Shown: positions 7,669 through 17,410, counted from the stretch's first letter. The stretch: 64,000 nucleotides of DNA from Burkholderiales bacterium (GCA_020854035.1 JADZGE010000020.1:62001-126000), one strand, 5' to 3'. Notes: generated by a model from the letters alone, not told the origin. Numbers and translations: made by a program.

Positions 7669-8478
7669 TCAATCCGCCGTGATGCCCGCCGCCTTGACGA
7701 GTTCCGCGTACTTCTATCCGTACCAGTTCTCCACCGCGAATCCCGGCACGCCCGCTTCAGCCACGGTGGGGAGATCCGGAAGGATGTCCGAGCGCTGCCC
7801 GGAGGTGAGCGCGATCGACCGGATCCTGCCGGATTTCATGTGTGCCGCCGCGGTGGACACCGTCGCGAAGATGAGCGGGATCTGGCCCGCCACGAGGTCG
7901 ATCATGGCCGGGGCGCCGCCCTTGTAGGGCACGTGCTGCATCTTCACCTGCGCCAGGCGATTGAAGAGCTCGCCCGCGAGGTGATCGGCGCGGCCGGCGC
8001 CCGAGGAACCGAACGAGAGCTTTCCCGGACTCGCCCTGGCGTACGCGACGAGGTCCTTGACGGAGCGCACCGGCAGCGAAGGGTGGACGACCAGGACGTT
8101 CAGTGCCGACACGGCGCGCGTCACGGGCGCAAAGTCCCTGACCGAGTCGTACGGAAGATTGCGATGCAGGGCCGGATTGACGGTCAACGGTCCGATCGAG
8201 GCCTGCACGAGCGTGTAGCCGTCCGGGGCGGAACGGGCGCCGATCTCCAGCCCGACGATGCCGCCGGCCCCGGGACGATTGTCGATGACGATCTGCTGCT
8301 TCCATGTTTCGGAGAGCTTCCGCGCGAGCGCGCGCGCCGTAATGTCCGCACCGCCGCCGGGCGCGACCGGCACGATGATGCGGATCGGCTTCGCCGGATA
8401 ATTCCCTGCTGCCATGACGGCGCAGGGAATTATCGAGGAAAGACCGGTAACGGCTGCAACTGCAATGCACTTCATCAT
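7669..8478 (-). pseudogene. Bug/TctC receptor gene with C-terminal deletion and in-frame TAG
   Basis: The first 254 codons encode a normal Bug (TctC-type) periplasmic receptor: signal peptide, the IIVPVAPGGGADITARALAR ligand loop, HVPYKGGAP, and TVAEAGVPGFAVENWYG. Immediately after WYG comes TAG, then in the same frame the family's last residues (KYAELVKAAGITAD) and a TGA at 7669. About 55 residues (usually APAGTP through the last helix pair) are missing between them. The gene has therefore lost an internal C-terminal piece. It lies just downstream of another Bug gene on the same strand. Confidence 0.8.
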
Positions 8479-8506
8479 GATGTTCCTTGCCTGGATTGCG
8501 GCAGAG

Positions 8507-9472
8507 CTAGGGCTTGCGCAGCCCGGCGGCGGTCGTGACCTTGGTCCACTTCGCGATCTCTGTCCGGGTGAAGCGCTCGAACTCCACGGCGGTGCTGCCG
8601 ACGGCTTCGAAGCCCTGCTCGGTCAGCACCTTCCTCACCTCGGCGAGGCCGATGATGCGCACGAGCTCGCGATTGAGGCGCTCGATCACCTCCGCCGGCA
8701 CGCCCGCGGGCGCAACCACTCCCTGCCAGGCAATCGCCTCGTAGCCCGCGACGCCCGATTCCGCGACGGTCGGCACCTCGGGTGCGGCCGGCGAACGCTT
8801 CGCGCTCGTCACCGCGAGGGAACGCAGGCGCCCGCTCTTCACGTGGGTCATTGCGGGCGCCATCGTGGAACTCATGAGGGAAACGCGCCCGGCGAGCGTG
8901 TCGGTCAGCGCCGGGGGGCTGCCCTTGTAGGGAATGTGCACGAGCTTGATCCCCGTCATGACGTTGAGCAGTTCCCCCGCGAGGTGCTGTGAGCCGCCGG
9001 TCCCGGAGGAGGCGAAGTCGATCTGCCCCGGCCGGGGTTTCGCGAACGCCACCAGTTCCTTGATGGTGCGCGCGGGCAGCGACGGGTGCGCGAGCCAGAT
9101 GTTGGGCTGCTGGGAGATCAACGCAACGTGGGCGAAATCGCGCGGCGTGTCGTACGGAAGCTTCACGCCCATCGCGGGATTCGTCGCGTGCGAGGTCGCC
9201 ACCTGCAGGAGCGTGTGCCCGTCCGGGGGCGACTTCGCGGCGAGTTCCGCCCCGATGATCCCCGTCGCGCCCGGGCGGTTGTCCACCACCACCTGCTGCC
9301 CGAGCGCCGCCGCGAGCCGGGGCGTGATGACACGGGCGAGCGTGTCCGAGGAGCCCCCCGGCGCCTGCGCCACGATATAGCGCACCGCGCGCGCAGGATA
9401 ACCCTGCGCGGCCGCCGACATGCTCGCCATCACTCCGGCAACCAGCAGCGAACCACGCGCAACGGACTTCAT
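8507..9472 (-). CDS. Bug/TctC-family tripartite tricarboxylate receptor
   Basis: A 321-residue periplasmic solute-binding protein of the Bug family, receptors of TTT transporters for carboxylates and related compounds. A signal peptide ends at SAAAQ. The first ligand loop is YIVAQAPGGSSDTLARVI, and later landmarks are HIPYKGSPPALTDTLAG and VPTVAESGVAGYEAIAWQG. The ATG at 9472 is chosen because the signal peptide starts there; the frame is open 38 codons further without homology. No TctA or TctB membrane genes are adjacent, so it is an orphan receptor. The ligand cannot be named. The gene downstream is a deleted paralog. Confidence 0.88.
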   Translation of the reverse strand: MKSVARGSLLVAGVMASMSAAAQGYPARAVRYIVAQAPGGSSDTLARVITPRLAAALGQQVVVDNRPGATGIIGAELAAKSPPDGHTLLQVATSHATNPAMGVKLPYDTPRDFAHVALISQQPNIWLAHPSLPARTIKELVAFAKPRPGQIDFASSGTGGSQHLAGELLNVMTGIKLVHIPYKGSPPALTDTLAGRVSLMSSTMAPAMTHVKSGRLRSLAVTSAKRSPAAPEVPTVAESGVAGYEAIAWQGVVAPAGVPAEVIERLNRELVRIIGLAEVRKVLTEQGFEAVGSTAVEFERFTRTEIAKWTKVTTAAGLRKP

Positions 9473-9606
9473 GGGGTCGTCACCATCCCGGAACCGGCGC
9501 GACCAGATTACCAGATGCCGCCCGCCTTCGCCGACACATCTATGGGAGAATCCGGGCACGTCGCCGCCGTGCCTGCCCGCGGTCACCGCATGTCCCGATT
9601 GTCCCC

Positions 9607-11232
9607 ATGCTGCGCCTCACCGAAATCCGGCTGCCTCTCGATCATCCCGAGTCCGCGTTGCGCGACGCGATTCTGCGGCGCCTCGCCCTGCCCGCGTCCG
9701 CGCTCGCGGACTATTCGATCTACCGGCGCGCGGTGGACGCGCGCAGGCCGGCCACCGCGTTCACCTACACGCTCGACGTCGCCGTGCGCGACGAGGCCGC
9801 CCTGCTGCGCCGCCTGAAGGGCGACCGGCACGTCTCGGTCGCGCCCGACATGTCCTACCGCCCGCCGGCGCGCGCGCCCGACGGGCTCGCGTCGCGTCCC
9901 GTCGTGATCGGCACCGGCCCCTGCGGGTATTTCGCCGGCCTGCTGCTCGCGCAAATGGGTTTCCGCCCGATCGTCCTCGAGCGTGGCAAGGCCGTGCGCG
10001 AGCGCACGAAGGATACGTGGCGGCTGTGGCGCCGCTCGGTGCTCGAGCCCGAATCGAACGTGCAGTTCGGCGAGGGGGGCGCCGGCACCTTTTCCGACGG
10101 CAAGCTCTACAGCCAGGTCCGCGATCCGCGCTACCTCGGGCGCAGGGTGCTGGAGGAATTCGTCAAGGCCGGGGCACCGGGGGAGATCCTCTACGTCGCA
10201 AGACCGCACATCGGCACGTTTCGCCTCGTCACCATCGTGGAGAGTCTGCGCGAGACGATCCACGCGCTCGGGGGCGAAGTCCGCTTCGGGCACAGGGTGA
10301 CCGACCTCGTGGCCGGGGACGGGCAGGTGCGCGGCGTCGTTCTCGCCGACGGCAGCCGCATCGCCGCCGATCACGTCGTGCTCGCGGTGGGGCACAGTGC
10401 GCGAGACACATTCGCGATGCTCCGCGGGCGCGGCGTCCACATCGAGGCGAAGCCCTTCTCCGTCGGCGCGCGCATCGAGCACCCGCAGTCGCTCATCGAC
10501 CGCGCGCGCTACGGCAGGAACGCGGGCCGCCCCCTGCCCGGCGCGGCGGACTACCGGCTCGTGCACCACTGCGCCAGCGGCCGCTCGGTCTACAGCTTCT
10601 GCATGTGCCCCGGCGGCACGGTGGTCGCGGCGACCTCGGAGCCGGGCATGGTGGTCACCAACGGGATGAGTGAGTACTCGCGCAACGAGAGAAACGCCAA
10701 CAGCGCCATCGTGATCGGCATCACGCCCGCCGATTTCCCCGGCGACAGCCTCGCGGGCATCGCGTTCCAGCGGCGGTGGGAGTCGCGTGCGTTCGCGGCC
10801 GGCGGCGGCGACTACCACGCGCCCGCGCAACGCGTCGGCGACTTCCTCGCGGGGCGCGCCTCGACCGGGCCGGGGACGGTTCTCCCCTCCTATGCCCCAG
10901 GCGTGCGCTGGACCGATCTCGCCCCCTGTCTGCCGGACTACGCGGTGGCAGCGATGCGTGAAGCGCTGCCCGCGTTCGAAAAGAAGCTCCCCGGCTTCGC
11001 GATGGAAGACGCGGTGCTGACCGGGGTGGAGACGCGCACTTCCTCGCCGATCCGCATCCGGCGCGGGCGGGATTTTCAGAGCGTCAACACGCGCGGCCTC
11101 TACCCGGCGGGCGAGGGAGCGGGCTACGCGGGCGGCATCCTCTCCGCGGCGATCGACGGGATCGAGGTCGCGGAAGCGGTGGCGTCGAGCCTGCTCGCCG
11201 CATCTCGTCACCCGCATCTCGTCACCTCGTGA
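9607..11232 (+). CDS. FAD-dependent dehydrogenase, COG2509 type
   Basis: A 541-residue flavoprotein of the uncharacterised FAD-dependent dehydrogenase family COG2509. An N-terminal about 95-residue domain precedes a dinucleotide-binding fold with VVIGTGPCGYFAGLLLAQMG near residue 99. Family landmarks follow: QFGEGGAGTFSDGKL, FSVGARIEHPQ, SFCMCPGG and GLYPAGEGAGYAGGI near the C-terminus. The biochemical role is not established for the family; tRNA- or cofactor-related redox roles have been suggested but not shown here. The start is ATG 9607 without a clear Shine-Dalgarno. It ends 7 nt before a second flavoprotein gene, so the two probably form an operon. Confidence 0.88.
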   Translation: MLRLTEIRLPLDHPESALRDAILRRLALPASALADYSIYRRAVDARRPATAFTYTLDVAVRDEAALLRRLKGDRHVSVAPDMSYRPPARAPDGLASRPVVIGTGPCGYFAGLLLAQMGFRPIVLERGKAVRERTKDTWRLWRRSVLEPESNVQFGEGGAGTFSDGKLYSQVRDPRYLGRRVLEEFVKAGAPGEILYVARPHIGTFRLVTIVESLRETIHALGGEVRFGHRVTDLVAGDGQVRGVVLADGSRIAADHVVLAVGHSARDTFAMLRGRGVHIEAKPFSVGARIEHPQSLIDRARYGRNAGRPLPGAADYRLVHHCASGRSVYSFCMCPGGTVVAATSEPGMVVTNGMSEYSRNERNANSAIVIGITPADFPGDSLAGIAFQRRWESRAFAAGGGDYHAPAQRVGDFLAGRASTGPGTVLPSYAPGVRWTDLAPCLPDYAVAAMREALPAFEKKLPGFAMEDAVLTGVETRTSSPIRIRRGRDFQSVNTRGLYPAGEGAGYAGGILSAAIDGIEVAEAVASSLLAASRHPHLVTS

Positions 11233-11239
11233 GCGACGA

Positions 11240-12481
11240 ATGAAGTTCGTCGCGATCGTGGGCGGCGGCCCGGCCGGCCTCATGGCCGCCGAGGCGGCGC
11301 TGGCGGCAGCAGAGCCAGGTGCCGTCCGGGTCGATCTCTACGACGCGATGCCCTCGGCCGGGCGCAAGTTCCTGCTCGCCGGCAAGGGCGGCCTCAATCT
11401 CACGCGCGCCGAGCCGCGCGCGGCGTTCCTCGCGCGCTACGGCGCGCGAGCCGAGCGGCTCGCGCCGCTCATCGACGCATTCGGACCCGACGCGCTGCGC
11501 GAATGGGCGCGCGGCCTCGGCATCGAGACATTCGTCGGTTCGTCCGGCCGCGTATTTCCCGCAGGGATGAAGGCGGCGCCGCTCCTCCGCGCGTGGCTGC
11601 ACCGGCTGCGCGGGGCCGGCCTCGCGCTCCACGTGCGCCACCGCTGGCTCGGCTGGGACGACGCGGGCGCGCTGCGATTCACGACGCCACGCGGGGAGCA
11701 TCGCGCGCGCGCGGACGCCGTCGTCCTCGCGCCGGGCGGGGCGAGCTGGCCGCGGCTTGGCTCCGGCGGCGCGTGGGTGCCGCTCCTCGCCGCGCGCGGC
11801 GTCGCCATCGCGCCGCTCGTCCCCGCGAACTGCGGGTTCGACGTGCGATGGAGCGATCACTTTCGCGGCCGGTACGCGGGCACGCCCGTGAAGTCGGTCG
11901 TTGCGGCGTTCGAGGACCGGCACGGCGTCGAGCAGCGGCAGGCCGGGGAGTTCGTGGTGACGGAGAACGGCATCGAGGGCGGGCTCGTGTACGCGCTCTC
12001 GGCGCCCCTGCGCGAGGCGATCGCGGCGAGCGGCGCGGCGGCGCTGCGGCTCGATCTCGCGCCGGGACGGACCGCGGCGCGCCTTGCCGCGGAGCTCTCG
12101 CAGCCGCGCGGCCGCCGCTCGCTCTCGAGCCATATCCAGGGTCGCACGGGGATGAAAGGCGTGAAGGCGGGTCTGCTGCGCGAAGTCCTCGGTGCGACGG
12201 AGCTGGCGGACCTCGCCCGGCTGGCGGCGGCAATCAAGGCTCTGCCGATCACGCTCCTCGCGCCGCGCCCGGTGGCGGAAGCGATCAGCACCGCGGGCGG
12301 CTTGCCCTTCGAGGCGCTCGACGAGCGGCTGATGATCCGGGCGATCCCCGGCGTCTTCTGCGCGGGCGAGATGCTCGACTGGGAAGCGCCGACGGGCGGC
12401 TATCTCCTGACGGCGTGCTTCGCAACCGGCCACGCGGCGGGACGGGGCGCACTCGAGTTTGCCGGGCGCGCGATCCCGTAA
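11240..12481 (+). CDS. NAD(P)/FAD-dependent oxidoreductase, TIGR03862/HI0933-like
   Basis: A 413-residue flavoprotein of the HI0933-like (BaiN) superfamily, closest in pattern to the TIGR03862 group. The N-terminal Rossmann motif is VAIVGGGPAGLMAAEAAL. It is followed by the family's substrate-side motif GRKFLLAGKGGLNLTR near residue 44 and a C-terminal FAD motif GVFCAGEMLDWEAPTGGY. The reaction is unknown for this subgroup. It starts 7 nt after the COG2509 gene, so it is probably co-transcribed with it. The pairing of two FAD oxidoreductases suggests linked redox steps, but nothing nearby names the substrate. Confidence 0.87.
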   Translation: MKFVAIVGGGPAGLMAAEAALAAAEPGAVRVDLYDAMPSAGRKFLLAGKGGLNLTRAEPRAAFLARYGARAERLAPLIDAFGPDALREWARGLGIETFVGSSGRVFPAGMKAAPLLRAWLHRLRGAGLALHVRHRWLGWDDAGALRFTTPRGEHRARADAVVLAPGGASWPRLGSGGAWVPLLAARGVAIAPLVPANCGFDVRWSDHFRGRYAGTPVKSVVAAFEDRHGVEQRQAGEFVVTENGIEGGLVYALSAPLREAIAASGAAALRLDLAPGRTAARLAAELSQPRGRRSLSSHIQGRTGMKGVKAGLLREVLGATELADLARLAAAIKALPITLLAPRPVAEAISTAGGLPFEALDERLMIRAIPGVFCAGEMLDWEAPTGGYLLTACFATGHAAGRGALEFAGRAIP

Positions 12482-12506
12482 CCGGGCCGTGCGGAAGACC
12501 GTATTG

Positions 12507-12672
12507 GCCACGGAGACGCAGCGGCGCGGAGAATTGAAAGAGCGAAGGCCCAGGACCGGAGCCACGCTCATTCAAGGGTTCTTGCCGTCGTCTTGTGCCG
12601 GGAGCACTCGGTCCGGGGCGAGTTTCGATTCCCCATTCCCGAACTTCTCTGCGCCTCCGCGTCTCTGCGGCC
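12507..12672. repeat. CGCAGAG/CTCTGCG-type intergenic inverted repeat
   Basis: Arms 12507-12535 (GCCACGGAGACGCAGCGGCG and on) and 12644-12672 (CTTCTCTGCGCCTCCGCGTC and on) are imperfect reverse complements, the same family as at 4151-4300. They occupy most of the 250-nt gap between the TIGR03862 gene and the pseudouridine synthase gene. No gene is seen in the gap. Confidence 0.7.
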
Positions 12673-12731
12673 AATCCTGTCTTTGACGGTCCGTAGCGGC
12701 GCTGGCGTCGCGGCGGCTATTATCGCTCTCC

Positions 12732-13463
12732 ATGGAGAAAGTTCGCGTTTCCAAACTCATGTCCGAGCAGGGGCTCTGCTCCCGCCGCGAGGCGGACAGC
12801 TACATCGAGCGCGGCTGGGTGCTGGTCGACGGCGCCCCGGTCACCGAGCTCGGCACGCGTATCTTCCCGAACCAGAAGATCACGCTCGCAAAGCCGGCCA
12901 AGGCGCGCCAGGAAGCGAGCGTGACGATCCTCCTCAACAAGCCGGTTGGTTACGTTTCCGCGCAGGCCGAGAAGGGCTATCGGCCCGCGGTGACGCTCGT
13001 TACCGCCGCCAACCGCTTCGAGGGCGACCGCGCGCCGTTCCGCTTCACTCCCGCCCATCTCAAGGGGCTCGCGCCCGCGGGGCGGCTCGACATCGATTCC
13101 ACCGGCCTGCTGGTGCTGACGCAGGACGGGCGCATCGCGAAGCGGCTGATCGGCGAGGACTCGGAGATCGAAAAGGAGTACCTCGTGCGCGTCGAGGGCA
13201 AGCTCGCCGCCGATGCTCTCGCCCTGCTCAATTTCGGGCTCTCCCTCGATGGCGCGCCGCTGAAACGCGCGCAGGCGAGCTGGCAGAACCGCGACCAGCT
13301 CCGGTTCATCCTGCGCGAGGGAAAGAAGCGCCAGATCCGCCGGATGTGCGAGCTGGTGGGACTGAAGGTCACGGGATTGAAGCGCGTGCGCATCGGCAAC
13401 GTGCGGCTCGGCGATCTCCCTCCCGGCAAGTGGCGCTACCTGCGCGGTGACGAGGGGTTCTAG
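12732..13463 (+). CDS. Pseudouridine synthase, RluB/E/F (RsuA) family
   Basis: A 243-residue pseudouridine synthase that isomerises uridine in rRNA. It has an N-terminal S4 RNA-binding domain ([20 protein letters not shown], residues 4-23). The catalytic domain has the conserved Asp in [17 protein letters not shown] near residue 120, and the C-terminal [19 protein letters not shown] block. The length and the [11 protein letters not shown] motif fit RluF (23S position 2604, E. coli numbering), but RluE/RluB assignment needs a tree. It is a single gene between two repeat-filled gaps. Confidence 0.88.
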   Translation: MEKVRVSKLMSEQGLCSRREADSYIERGWVLVDGAPVTELGTRIFPNQKITLAKPAKARQEASVTILLNKPVGYVSAQAEKGYRPAVTLVTAANRFEGDRAPFRFTPAHLKGLAPAGRLDIDSTGLLVLTQDGRIAKRLIGEDSEIEKEYLVRVEGKLAADALALLNFGLSLDGAPLKRAQASWQNRDQLRFILREGKKRQIRRMCELVGLKVTGLKRVRIGNVRLGDLPPGKWRYLRGDEGF

Positions 13464-13602
13464 CACCTGGTCGTGAAACAGGTTCCGGGCAAGAGGCGCG
13501 GAGCGTCCTGGCGCCCGGCAGGCGCGAGCCGTGCGGACCGGGAATCGGGACCGAGCGAGCGCAGCGTCCGGTGCGCGCCGGTCCGTGCCGGTCGTGCTTG
13601 CC

Positions 13603-13636
13603 GAATTCCTCCGCGCCTGCGCGTCTCCGCGGCAAT
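13603..13636. repeat. Solo CTCCGCG/CGTCTCCGCGG repeat arm in a 243-nt gap
   Basis: One arm of the CGCAGAG-type repeat (TTCCTCCGCGCCTGCGCGTC and on) sits in the gap 13464-13706 without a clear partner. Earlier in the same gap, 13538-13558 is a short ACCGGGAATCGGGACCG tract of the heptad-spacer type. No gene is visible. Confidence 0.5.
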
Positions 13637-13706
13637 TTGCGCTGCCGCCTGCGCGTCGTAGATAATCGGGCGGCATTCGCCCGACGCGGTTCCCGAGGAG
13701 GAGATC

Positions 13707-14861
13707 ATGGCAGGCTTGAAGCCCATCCGCCGGGTGGTGACCGGCAACGACGAGCGCGGCCGCTCGAAGGTAGTGTGGGACGGCCCGGCCCCCAACGCCC
13801 ACGCGTCCTCGATGGGTGTCGGCCGCGGCCACACCGATCTCTGGATCTGGAACGAGACGCCGGCGCCGCTCGCCGAGACCGCCGATCCCGGTAGCGGCAG
13901 CTACGTTTTCCCGGGACCCGACGACGGTGGACACCTCCGCGTCGTGCAGGGCCCGCCGAAGCCCGCCGACTACGACCCGGCGAGCGACCGGGACCTCGTC
14001 GCGCCACATCCGCCGAAGCTCCGTCCCGGCGCAACGCGTGTCTGGGATCGTGGCGGGAACGACTATTTCTCCTCGGCCTTTCACAAGACCCAGACGATCG
14101 ACTACGGGATCATGCTGGCCGGCGAGCGCGATCTCATCCTCGACGACTGCAAGCTCGTGATGAAGCCCGGCGACATCGTCATCCAGGTCGGCGCATGGCA
14201 CCAGTGGAGCTTTCCGAAGGGTGCGCAGATGGCCTTCGACATGTTCGCGGCGCGCTTCGTGGACGGCCCGAAGGGCCTCGGACAGGGAAACGACAAGCCG
14301 ATCACGACCGTGCCGAAGCTGCCGGAGGGCGTGAAGCCGCAGCGGCGGATCGTCACCATCGACCAGGAGCCGGGTATCGGGACGCTGGTCTGCGACGGCC
14401 CCGCCCCCGACGTGCGGGTCGATCCGGTACGGCCGGGCTTCGCCTCGCAGCGGCTCTGGGTCACCGACTGCCACCCGGCGGCGGTCGTCTTCGAAACGCT
14501 GCACCTGCCGCACACGATCGAGCCGCCGCAGAACGGTTCGGTGTGCCGCGTCGTGACTTTCCCGCCCGATGACGCCTGGAAGGGCGGGGCGGGCTCGGCG
14601 GAAGTCCAGGCGTACTTCCGCTCGATGGGCTCGCCGGCCGCCTCGGCCTATTCGCCGCAGGCGCCGCACCCCTACATGCAGAAGACGCGCACGCTGGATT
14701 TCTGTATCGTGCTGGAGGGCGAAGTCGTGCTGGTGCTCGACACGCAGGAGGTCGCATTGAAGTCCGGCGACGTCGCGATCCAGCGCGGCACGGCGCACGC
14801 GTGGAGCAATCGTTCGGCGCGCCCGGCGGTCGTGGCGATTGCCTCGCACGATGGCAAGTGA
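13707..14861 (+). CDS. Two-cupin-domain protein
   Basis: A 384-residue bicupin. The N-terminal cupin has MLAGERDLILDDCKLVMKPG followed by QVGAWHQWSFPKG, and the C-terminal cupin has VLEGEVVLVLDTQEVALKSG followed by QRGTAHAWSNRS. Both keep the G-x-x-H-x-W tail of cupin motif 2, so at least one metal site is plausible. The order resembles gentisate-dioxygenase-type bicupins, but the metal-ligand pattern is not complete enough to name that reaction. GAGGAGGAG precedes the ATG. A Bug receptor follows 113 nt downstream on the same strand; pairing with an uptake receptor suggests the substrate is an imported acid. Confidence 0.82.
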   Translation: MAGLKPIRRVVTGNDERGRSKVVWDGPAPNAHASSMGVGRGHTDLWIWNETPAPLAETADPGSGSYVFPGPDDGGHLRVVQGPPKPADYDPASDRDLVAPHPPKLRPGATRVWDRGGNDYFSSAFHKTQTIDYGIMLAGERDLILDDCKLVMKPGDIVIQVGAWHQWSFPKGAQMAFDMFAARFVDGPKGLGQGNDKPITTVPKLPEGVKPQRRIVTIDQEPGIGTLVCDGPAPDVRVDPVRPGFASQRLWVTDCHPAAVVFETLHLPHTIEPPQNGSVCRVVTFPPDDAWKGGAGSAEVQAYFRSMGSPAASAYSPQAPHPYMQKTRTLDFCIVLEGEVVLVLDTQEVALKSGDVAIQRGTAHAWSNRSARPAVVAIASHDGK

Positions 14862-14974
14862 CCAGGTGAATCCGTGATTGCATGGTCGAGTGATTTGCCG
14901 GGCCGGCGGTCGGGCGGCGCCGGCGCCTTCGGAGCCGCCCTGCCGCCGGATGACCAACCAGTGAGGAGACGGTG

Positions 14975-15946
14975 ATGCGAAGAATGATCCCCGCAGCGAT
15001 CGCTTCGGTCGCGGTGCTCGCCGCCGCACCCGTGACCGCACAGACTTTCCCGTCGCGGCCGCTCGAACTCGTCGTGCATACGTCCGCGGGCGGCGGTACC
15101 GACCTCTTCGCGCGGGCGGTCGCGGACATCATCACGAAGGAGAAGCTCGTCACGCAGCCGGTCAACGTGGTGAACCGGCCGGGCGGCGGCGGCGCGATCG
15201 CCTACAACTACATCAAGAGCCGGCTCGGCGAGCCGCACACGATCATGGCGGTCGCCACGCTCGCGCTCCTCACGCAGACGCTGCGCCCTGAACTGGGCAT
15301 CAACATGGAGCACTTCACGCCCATCGCCTTCGTGGCCTCCGATCCGCAGGCGATCATGGTGCCCGCCGATTCTCCCTACAGGACGATGAAGGACCTGATC
15401 GACGCCGGGAAGTCGGGTTCCGGCACGATCGTCGCGAGCGTCACCTCCCCCGGCGGGTCGGGGCGCATGCTGGTGTTTCTGCTCGAGCGCGAGACCGGCG
15501 CGAAGTTCAAGACCGTCTCGTTCAAGAGCGGCGGCGACGCCATCATCCAGGTGATGGGCGGCCACACCCAGTTCACCACGGAGAACATCAGCGAAGGCTA
15601 CGGAGCGGTGCAGGGCAGGAAGCTGCGCGTGCTCGCGGTAACCTCGCTCAAGCGCCTGCCGATCGTTCCCGACGCCCCCACCCTGATGGAACTCGGCATC
15701 AAGCTGCACGTGGGCACCGGGCGCGGCTTCGCGATGCCAGGCGGCGTGCCGAAGGAGGCCGCCGCGCACATGGAATCGGTCATCGAGCGCGTCTACCACA
15801 CCGAGCAGTGGAAGGAGCACTCCGAGAAGAACATGTTCGAGCGTATCTGGATGGGATCGGCCGACTACGCGAAGCACCTCGCCCAGCGGCGCATCGATCA
15901 GGAGCAGTTCCTGAGAGCGGTGGGGATCATCGGCTCCAAGCCATGA
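14975..15946 (+). CDS. Bug/TctC-family tripartite tricarboxylate receptor
   Basis: A 323-residue orphan Bug receptor. A signal peptide ends near APVTAQ. The first ligand loop is VVHTSAGGGTDLFARAV, followed by VVNRPGGGGAIAYNYIKSR. The central KTVSFKSGGDAIIQVMGGHT replaces the usual HVPYKG, so this belongs to a more divergent Bug branch. The ATG at 14975 is preferred over the GTG at 14972 because GAGGAG is then 6 nt upstream. It follows the bicupin gene on the same strand and faces the next Bug gene tail to tail. No membrane subunits are nearby. Confidence 0.87.
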   Translation: MRRMIPAAIASVAVLAAAPVTAQTFPSRPLELVVHTSAGGGTDLFARAVADIITKEKLVTQPVNVVNRPGGGGAIAYNYIKSRLGEPHTIMAVATLALLTQTLRPELGINMEHFTPIAFVASDPQAIMVPADSPYRTMKDLIDAGKSGSGTIVASVTSPGGSGRMLVFLLERETGAKFKTVSFKSGGDAIIQVMGGHTQFTTENISEGYGAVQGRKLRVLAVTSLKRLPIVPDAPTLMELGIKLHVGTGRGFAMPGGVPKEAAAHMESVIERVYHTEQWKEHSEKNMFERIWMGSADYAKHLAQRRIDQEQFLRAVGIIGSKP

Positions 15947-15971
15947 TGGGGGCGGGTGATGGGTGATCCGA

Positions 15972-16970
15972 TTACTGGACCGGGATTCCCGCCGCCTTCA
16001 CGATCGGCGGCCATTTCGCGACTTCGGCGCGGATCGCGGCCGCGAACGCATCGGGCGTGTCACCCGGCACCTCGAAAGCGTCGGCACGGAGCCGCGCCTG
16101 GATGTCCGGAAGTTTCAGGATACGCGTCACCTCGCCGTTCACGCGCTCGACGATCTGCGGCGGCGTGGCCGCGGGCGCGAGGAACCCGTACCACGCCCCT
16201 GCCTCGAACCCCGGCACTCCGGATTCCGAGACCGTCGGCACCTCCGGCAGTACCGCGGAGCGCCGGGGACCGGCTATTCCCAGGGCGCGCAGGCGTCCAG
16301 CCCTGACGAGCGGCGCGGACTGCGCGGCCCCGCCGAGCACGAGCGACGCCTCGCCGCTCATCGTGGCGGTGACCGCCGGCGCGTTGCCCTTGTAGGGCAC
16401 GACAATCACGTTCACGTTCGCCTCCTTCCTGAAAAGCTCCGCCCCCAGCTGCGTCGGCGCCCCGCCGCAGGCCCAGACAATCTCTCCGGGGCGCGCGCGA
16501 GCGAGCGCGATCAGCTCCCGCACCGAGCGCACGGGCAGCGACGGATGCGCGACGAGCAGGAAATGCTGGGCGGCGATCCGGACGATGGGCGCGAAATCCC
16601 GCACCGGGTCGTACGGCACTTTCGCAAACAGGCTGGAATTCATGCCATGTGTGCCGTTGGTGCCGAGGAGGAGGGTGTAGCCGTCCGGCGCGCTACGAGC
16701 CGCCACTTCGGCGCCGACCATCCCGTTCGCTCCGCCGCGGTTGTCAATCAGTACCTGCTGGCCCCAGGCCTCGGCGAGCTTCTGTCCGACGGCGCGCGCG
16801 AGGAGGTCGGAGGGACCGCCCGCGCCGAAGGGCACCACGATGCGCACCGGCTTTGCGGGGTACGGCTGCGCGAACGAGGCCGGCGCAAGCGAAGCGAGCG
16901 CCGCCACGGCGAAGGACACGGCGGAAATCGGAAGGGCGGAGCTGCCGGGAATGCGGTTTCGAGCGGGCAT
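15972..16970 (-). CDS. Bug/TctC-family tripartite tricarboxylate receptor
   Basis: A 332-residue orphan Bug receptor. A long signal region ends at APASFAQ. Ligand loops read RIVVPFGAGGPSDLLARAVG and LIDNRGGANGMVGAEVA, then VPYKGNAPAVTATMSGEA and VPTVSESGVPGFEAGAWYG. The ATG at 16970 is preceded by GAGGAG. The frame stays open for another about 365 codons upstream, but that stretch has no homology and overlaps the GST gene, so it is not coding. It converges with the Bug gene at 14975-15946. Confidence 0.88.
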   Translation of the reverse strand: MPARNRIPGSSALPISAVSFAVAALASLAPASFAQPYPAKPVRIVVPFGAGGPSDLLARAVGQKLAEAWGQQVLIDNRGGANGMVGAEVAARSAPDGYTLLLGTNGTHGMNSSLFAKVPYDPVRDFAPIVRIAAQHFLLVAHPSLPVRSVRELIALARARPGEIVWACGGAPTQLGAELFRKEANVNVIVVPYKGNAPAVTATMSGEASLVLGGAAQSAPLVRAGRLRALGIAGPRRSAVLPEVPTVSESGVPGFEAGAWYGFLAPAATPPQIVERVNGEVTRILKLPDIQARLRADAFEVPGDTPDAFAAAIRAEVAKWPPIVKAAGIPVQ

Positions 16971-17136
16971 GGCGGAATCTCCTCGACGCAGCCCGCAGGA
17001 TACCGCGATTGAACGAGCGGACGCGTTCCGCCCCCTTCCGCGATCCGCCCGCCCCGCCCTCTGGCGGCGCCACGCCTTCCCCTGCTCTCCTCCGCTACAA
17101 TCCCCGGAACAACGACAATCCATGCGATGAGACCCG

Positions 17137-17410
17137 ATGCGACTTTCTCGAATGGCTGCCGGTGCTGGTCGCTGCATGTGCCGCGTTGCCCGGGCCGGCG
17201 CAATCGTTTCCGGAGCGCCCGGTGCGCCGGGTTCCCGGGTTCGCTCCCGCGGGCGCGCCCGATTCGATCGCGCGCGGCACCGGCCACTCATGGGCGAACC
17301 GCTCGGACATGCCGTGCCACATGCTTTTCGTGCTGATCGACGGGGAGTTCGACACGGAGCTGAAGGTGGCGTTTGCGCAAGAGCAATCCGCCGCGGACGA
17401 GCGAGGATGA
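17137..17410 (+). pseudogene. Chimeric remnant: Bug N-terminus joined to cupin C-terminus
   Basis: ATG at 17137 begins a short signal-like start, then a one-base shift leads into WLPVLVAACAALPGPAQSFP and ERPVRRVPGFAPAGAPDS, the signal peptide and first loop of a Bug receptor. At about 17280 this joins directly to HSWANRSDMPCHMLFVLIDG, the end of a cupin domain, and stops at 17410. So about 290 residues of Bug and the front of a cupin gene are gone. The order cupin then Bug seen intact at 13707-15946 is reversed here. It is a deletion scar, not a gene. Confidence 0.7.

Noticed and set aside
7669..7713. Recoding of the TAG in the Bug gene (pyrrolysine or suppression)
   Set aside because: About 55 family residues are missing at the junction, so it is a deletion scar. 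This contrasts with the intact sequence around the TGA at 7205.
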